Source of the DNA: Deltaproteobacteria bacterium
GTDB lineage: Bacteria > Desulfobacterota > Binatia > UBA9968
DNA: 8,413 bases
Direction: 5' to 3'
Assembly (NCBI GenBank): GCA_023250495.1
Contig: JAHFAP010000142.1
Location: forward strand, 1-8,413
How positions within the stretch are numbered: the first letter of the stretch is position 1; every line of letters begins with the position of its first letter. A program made the translations under genes and the position numbers. This document shows, one piece after another, positions 6,013-8,413 of the stretch. Under the pieces are notes generated by a model. That model ran no database searches. It was given only the letters and a program-made list of their open reading frames with translations, and was not told the origin of the DNA.

Positions 6013-7614
6013 ATGAGTGTTATGCGAAGGATTCGATACAGCCGCTGGGAGCGCGGTGGGGCAGAGAAGACCGATTCGGACAGCGTCTTCCAACAGCTGA
6101 ACGACTACATGAGCGACACCGGAGACCTGCAGCAGGCGATGCGCCGCCTCATGCAGCGCGGCCTGAAGCAGGGGGAGAAACGCGTGCCGGGCCTGGAGGA
6201 TCTGCTTTCCCAGGTGGCGCGCGAGATGAGACGGCTCTATGAGCGCTACCGGCTTCAGTCGGCCCAGGATGAGGTGAAGGAAGAGCTGGAGTCTATTGTC
6301 GATCAGGAGCGCGAAACGCTCGACGAGCTGCGCGAGGGAAAACCGGAGATCGAAGAGAAGCAGAAGTTTCTCGACCGTCTGCCGAGCAAATCGAGCGAGG
6401 CTATTGAAAAGCTCGCCGCCTATGAATTTGAGAATCCGGAGGCGGGCGAGAAATTTCAGGAGCTGCTCTCCCGGTTGGAGCAGATCCGGCGCCTTGAGAA
6501 CTCCGTTCGCAGGGATGGGAACCTCTTTCGCGGCCAGACCCCGCTGGACTTCAAAGAGGCGCAGGAGCTTCTGGATCGGCTGGAGGAGCTCCGCCGGCTG
6601 GAAGCGCAGCTTTCGAGTATGCGAACGGACGAGGTGGACCGGGATCTGCTGGAGAAACTACTGGGCAAAGATGTGCGGCAAGAGTTCGAAGGGATCGCGC
6701 GGCTGGAGTCTCTCCTCGAACAGGACGGCTATGTGATCAATCGGGGAGACCACTTCGAGCTGACGCCGCATGGCGTTCGCAGAATAGGTCAACTCGCCCT
6801 GCGGGACATCTATGAGCGGCTCAAGCGCGACGCGCTCGGGCGCCATCCGGTTCGTCGTCGCGGCTCTCAGGAGCTTCTCACCGAAGAAAGCCGGCCCTAC
6901 ACTCAGGGCGACTCTCTCCATTTGAACATCATCCAGACCTTGAAGAATGCGCTGCTCAACGAAGGCGGCCTGCCGCTCAGGCTGCGTCCCAGGGACTTTA
7001 TGGTCTATGAGTCCGAGCGCTCGACCCGAGCCGCCACCGTGCTGCTGCTCGACATGAGCTGGTCGATGAGTTGGGACGGGCGCTTCGCCGCGGCCAAGAA
7101 GGTGGCGCTGGCGATGGACAGCTTGATGCGCTCGCTCCACCCGCGGGATTACTTCGGCATCGTCGGCTTTTTCACCCGCGCCGTCGAGCTCAAGCCTAAA
7201 GATCTGCCCGAAGCGACGTGGAACATGGGCGATCCCTTCACCAATCTTCAAGATGGGCTTCACCTCGCCTCGGAGCTGCTGGAGCGAAGGCCGAGCCAGA
7301 ATCAGCAGATGATCGTCATCACGGATGGCCAGCCGACCGCCTATTGCCGCCAGGGACGCCTCTATTGCGAGTGGCCGTTGAGCTTCGGCGGAATCAGCCA
7401 GAGGGCCGCCGAAGAGACTCTCAGAGAGGCGGAGCGGGTCACCCGGCGCGGCATCACCATCAATACATTCATGCTCGATGACAGCCCGGTGCTCAAAGAG
7501 TTCGTGGACTCGCTGACGCGCATCAACCGGGGGCGCGCCTTCTACACGCGACCGGACCGGCTCGGCGAATACCTCCTGATCGATTACGTCTCGCGCAAAA
7601 GAAAGAAGCTCTGA
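6013..7614 (+). CDS. VWA-domain protein partner of the AAA+ ATPase (CoxE/BchD-like)
   Basis: Protein with a von Willebrand factor A domain that binds a divalent metal and probably docks clients to the neighbouring ATPase. In the 533-residue product the first ~235 residues are highly charged and helical, with several predicted coiled-coil stretches (about 62-120 and 140-235). A compact segment (about 238-278, YVINRGDHFELTPHGVRRIG) looks winged-helix-like. The VWA domain occupies about 340-530 with a complete MIDAS: D347-x-S349-x-S351 (DMSWSMS), Thr410 in DPFTNL and Asp438 in ITDGQP. A Cys pair, Cys445 and Cys452, lies in the loop after the last MIDAS residue. No signal peptide or membrane helix is seen, so it is probably cytosolic. 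ATG 6013 has the purine-rich site; ATG 6022 is an alternative that costs three residues. It ends in a basic tail (SRKRKKL). The architecture matches VWA partners of MoxR/Mg-chelatase-like ATPases; the client cannot be named from the sequence alone. Confidence 0.88.
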   Translation: MSVMRRIRYSRWERGGAEKTDSDSVFQQLNDYMSDTGDLQQAMRRLMQRGLKQGEKRVPGLEDLLSQVAREMRRLYERYRLQSAQDEVKEELESIVDQERETLDELREGKPEIEEKQKFLDRLPSKSSEAIEKLAAYEFENPEAGEKFQELLSRLEQIRRLENSVRRDGNLFRGQTPLDFKEAQELLDRLEELRRLEAQLSSMRTDEVDRDLLEKLLGKDVRQEFEGIARLESLLEQDGYVINRGDHFELTPHGVRRIGQLALRDIYERLKRDALGRHPVRRRGSQELLTEESRPYTQGDSLHLNIIQTLKNALLNEGGLPLRLRPRDFMVYESERSTRAATVLLLDMSWSMSWDGRFAAAKKVALAMDSLMRSLHPRDYFGIVGFFTRAVELKPKDLPEATWNMGDPFTNLQDGLHLASELLERRPSQNQQMIVITDGQPTAYCRQGRLYCEWPLSFGGISQRAAEETLREAERVTRRGITINTFMLDDSPVLKEFVDSLTRINRGRAFYTRPDRLGEYLLIDYVSRKRKKL

Positions 7615-7625
7615 GAAAATCATCC

Positions 7626-8413
7626 GTGGCTGCCGTGACCGACAAACGCGTCGTGGGAATCCCTACCCCTCGGGTCGAAGGGGAGCAAAAAGTCACCGGC
7701 CGGGCGGTTTACGCCCTCGATGTCGTCTTGCCGGACATGCTTTGGGTCAAGCTCCTGAGAAGCCCTCTGCCCCGCGCCCGCATCAAAAAGATCGATGTCA
7801 GCAAAGCCCGTGGAGTTCGCGGCGTTCACACCGTAATCACCGGCAGAGATATCCCCGGTGCCAAGATCGGCAAGAAGATCGTCGACATGCCGATCCTGGC
7901 TGAGGATGTAGTCCGATTCATCGGCGAGAAGGTGGCCGCGGTCGCGGCGGAGAGCGAGGAGATCGCCGCTCAGGCGATCGACCTGATCGAAGTCGACTAC
8001 GAGGATCTACCGCCTGTCCTCGACCCGCTCGAAGCGATGAAGCCGACTGCTCCTCTCCTCCACCCGGACGTGAGCCGCTATGCCGGTCTGGTCCACCCGA
8101 TTGAAAAGCCCAGCAATGTGATGGTCCACTTGTCCTGGAAAAAGGGCGATGTCGCTGAGGGCTTTAGACAGTCGGAAGTCGTGGTGGAGAATTCCTTTCG
8201 CACCGCGCGCGTTCATCAGGCCTACATCGAGCCGCACTCGTGCGTCGTTCAGGCTCATGGAGACGGGCGCGCGGACATTTGGGCCTCGACCAAAAGCCCA
8301 TTCAACTTAAGAGATCAGCTGGCGAGCGCGTTCGGGACTACTCCGGACAAGCTCGTCGTCCACCCTTGTTACATCGGCGGCGACTTCGGCGGCAAAGGCG
8401 ACCACAACGATGC
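7626..8413 (+). CDS. Xanthine dehydrogenase/CO dehydrogenase-family molybdopterin-binding (large) subunit, 3'-truncated
   Basis: N-terminal third of a molybdenum hydroxylase large subunit; the frame is open to the window end (262 codons visible; the family is usually ~750-800 residues). Visible residues 20-130 match the a/b hammerhead domain: GEQKVTGRAVYALDV, LLRSPLPRARIKKIDVSKA, GVHTVITGRDIPG, VRFIGEKVAAVAAES and AIDLIEVDYEDLPPVLDP. The start of the molybdopterin-binding domain follows with HQAYIEPHSCVV (197-208), WASTKSPFNLRDQLA and the GGDFGGK cofactor loop (251-257). The active-site loop that separates CO dehydrogenase (AYRCSFR) from xanthine or aldehyde oxidases lies beyond the window, so the substrate is open. 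GTG 7626, 11 nt after the VWA stop, is chosen; GTG 7635 is an alternative, and neither has a strong binding site, which suggests coupling to the upstream gene. No FeS or FAD subunit gene lies upstream in the window; they would have to be downstream or elsewhere. Confidence 0.9.
   Translation, partial: MAAVTDKRVVGIPTPRVEGEQKVTGRAVYALDVVLPDMLWVKLLRSPLPRARIKKIDVSKARGVRGVHTVITGRDIPGAKIGKKIVDMPILAEDVVRFIGEKVAAVAAESEEIAAQAIDLIEVDYEDLPPVLDPLEAMKPTAPLLHPDVSRYAGLVHPIEKPSNVMVHLSWKKGDVAEGFRQSEVVVENSFRTARVHQAYIEPHSCVVQAHGDGRADIWASTKSPFNLRDQLASAFGTTPDKLVVHPCYIGGDFGGKGDHND

Noticed and set aside
4561..7614. Genuine magnesium chelatase (BchI/BchD) for chlorophyll synthesis
   Set aside because: The ATPase and VWA proteins are distant in size and motifs from BchI/BchD, and no BchH or other tetrapyrrole gene is present in the window.
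6658..7623. Antisense open frame (321 codons) opposite the VWA gene
   Set aside because: Shadow of a GC-biased coding strand; no recognisable motif and no binding site.
7626..8413. Calling the last gene CO dehydrogenase (coxL)
   Set aside because: The active-site loop that distinguishes CoxL from other molybdenum hydroxylases lies beyond the window, so only the family can be assigned.

Overview
The window is a moderately GC-rich bacterial chromosome segment with ten genes packed on the + strand. Both ends are cut: a cytidylate kinase gene at the left and a molybdenum-hydroxylase gene at the right. The first half has the order cmk - rpsA - sppA - ihfB - HIT protein - lapA. Together with an IHF-beta type DNA-bending protein and a six-domain ribosomal protein S1, this order points to a Gram-negative, proteobacteria-related lineage. 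A deltaproteobacterial-type group (Desulfobacterota, Myxococcota, Binatota or a neighbour) is the most likely guess. That placement is inference from gene order, not from a tree.

Region 1 (1-4532) is housekeeping. It covers CMP/dCMP phosphorylation (Cmk), translation initiation (S1), membrane clean-up of cleaved signal peptides (SppA), nucleoid architecture (IHF-beta), nucleotide hydrolysis or phosphorolysis (HIT protein) and an envelope protein of the LapA family. Gaps are 16-17 nt, or the genes overlap (ihfB/HIT by 4 nt, HIT/lapA by 8 nt), so this is probably one or two operons. An 88-nt gap before ihfB is the only obvious place for an internal promoter.

Region 2 (4561-8413) is accessory in character. 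A magnesium-chelatase-I/MoxR-type AAA+ ATPase and a von Willebrand factor A protein with an intact metal-binding MIDAS motif form a two-gene chaperone-like pair. The start of a xanthine dehydrogenase/CO dehydrogenase-family molybdopterin-binding subunit follows 11 nt later. AAA+/VWA pairs (CoxD/CoxE, MoxR/VWA, BchI/BchD) remodel or metallate partner proteins, so the arrangement suggests that this pair could mature the adjacent molybdoenzyme. That is the most interesting hypothesis in the window.

Three small repeat-like sequences stand out. A near-perfect 20-bp palindrome lies inside the 3' end of rpsA. A GGATGAA-type heptamer tandem forms the last codons of lapA and sits at the border between the two regions. 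A CCCTC-rich hairpin fills the gap between the ATPase and VWA genes, and its 3' arm also looks like the VWA ribosome binding site. No tRNA, rRNA, CRISPR array, insertion sequence or convincing intrinsic terminator was seen, and there is no gene-free stretch longer than 88 bases.
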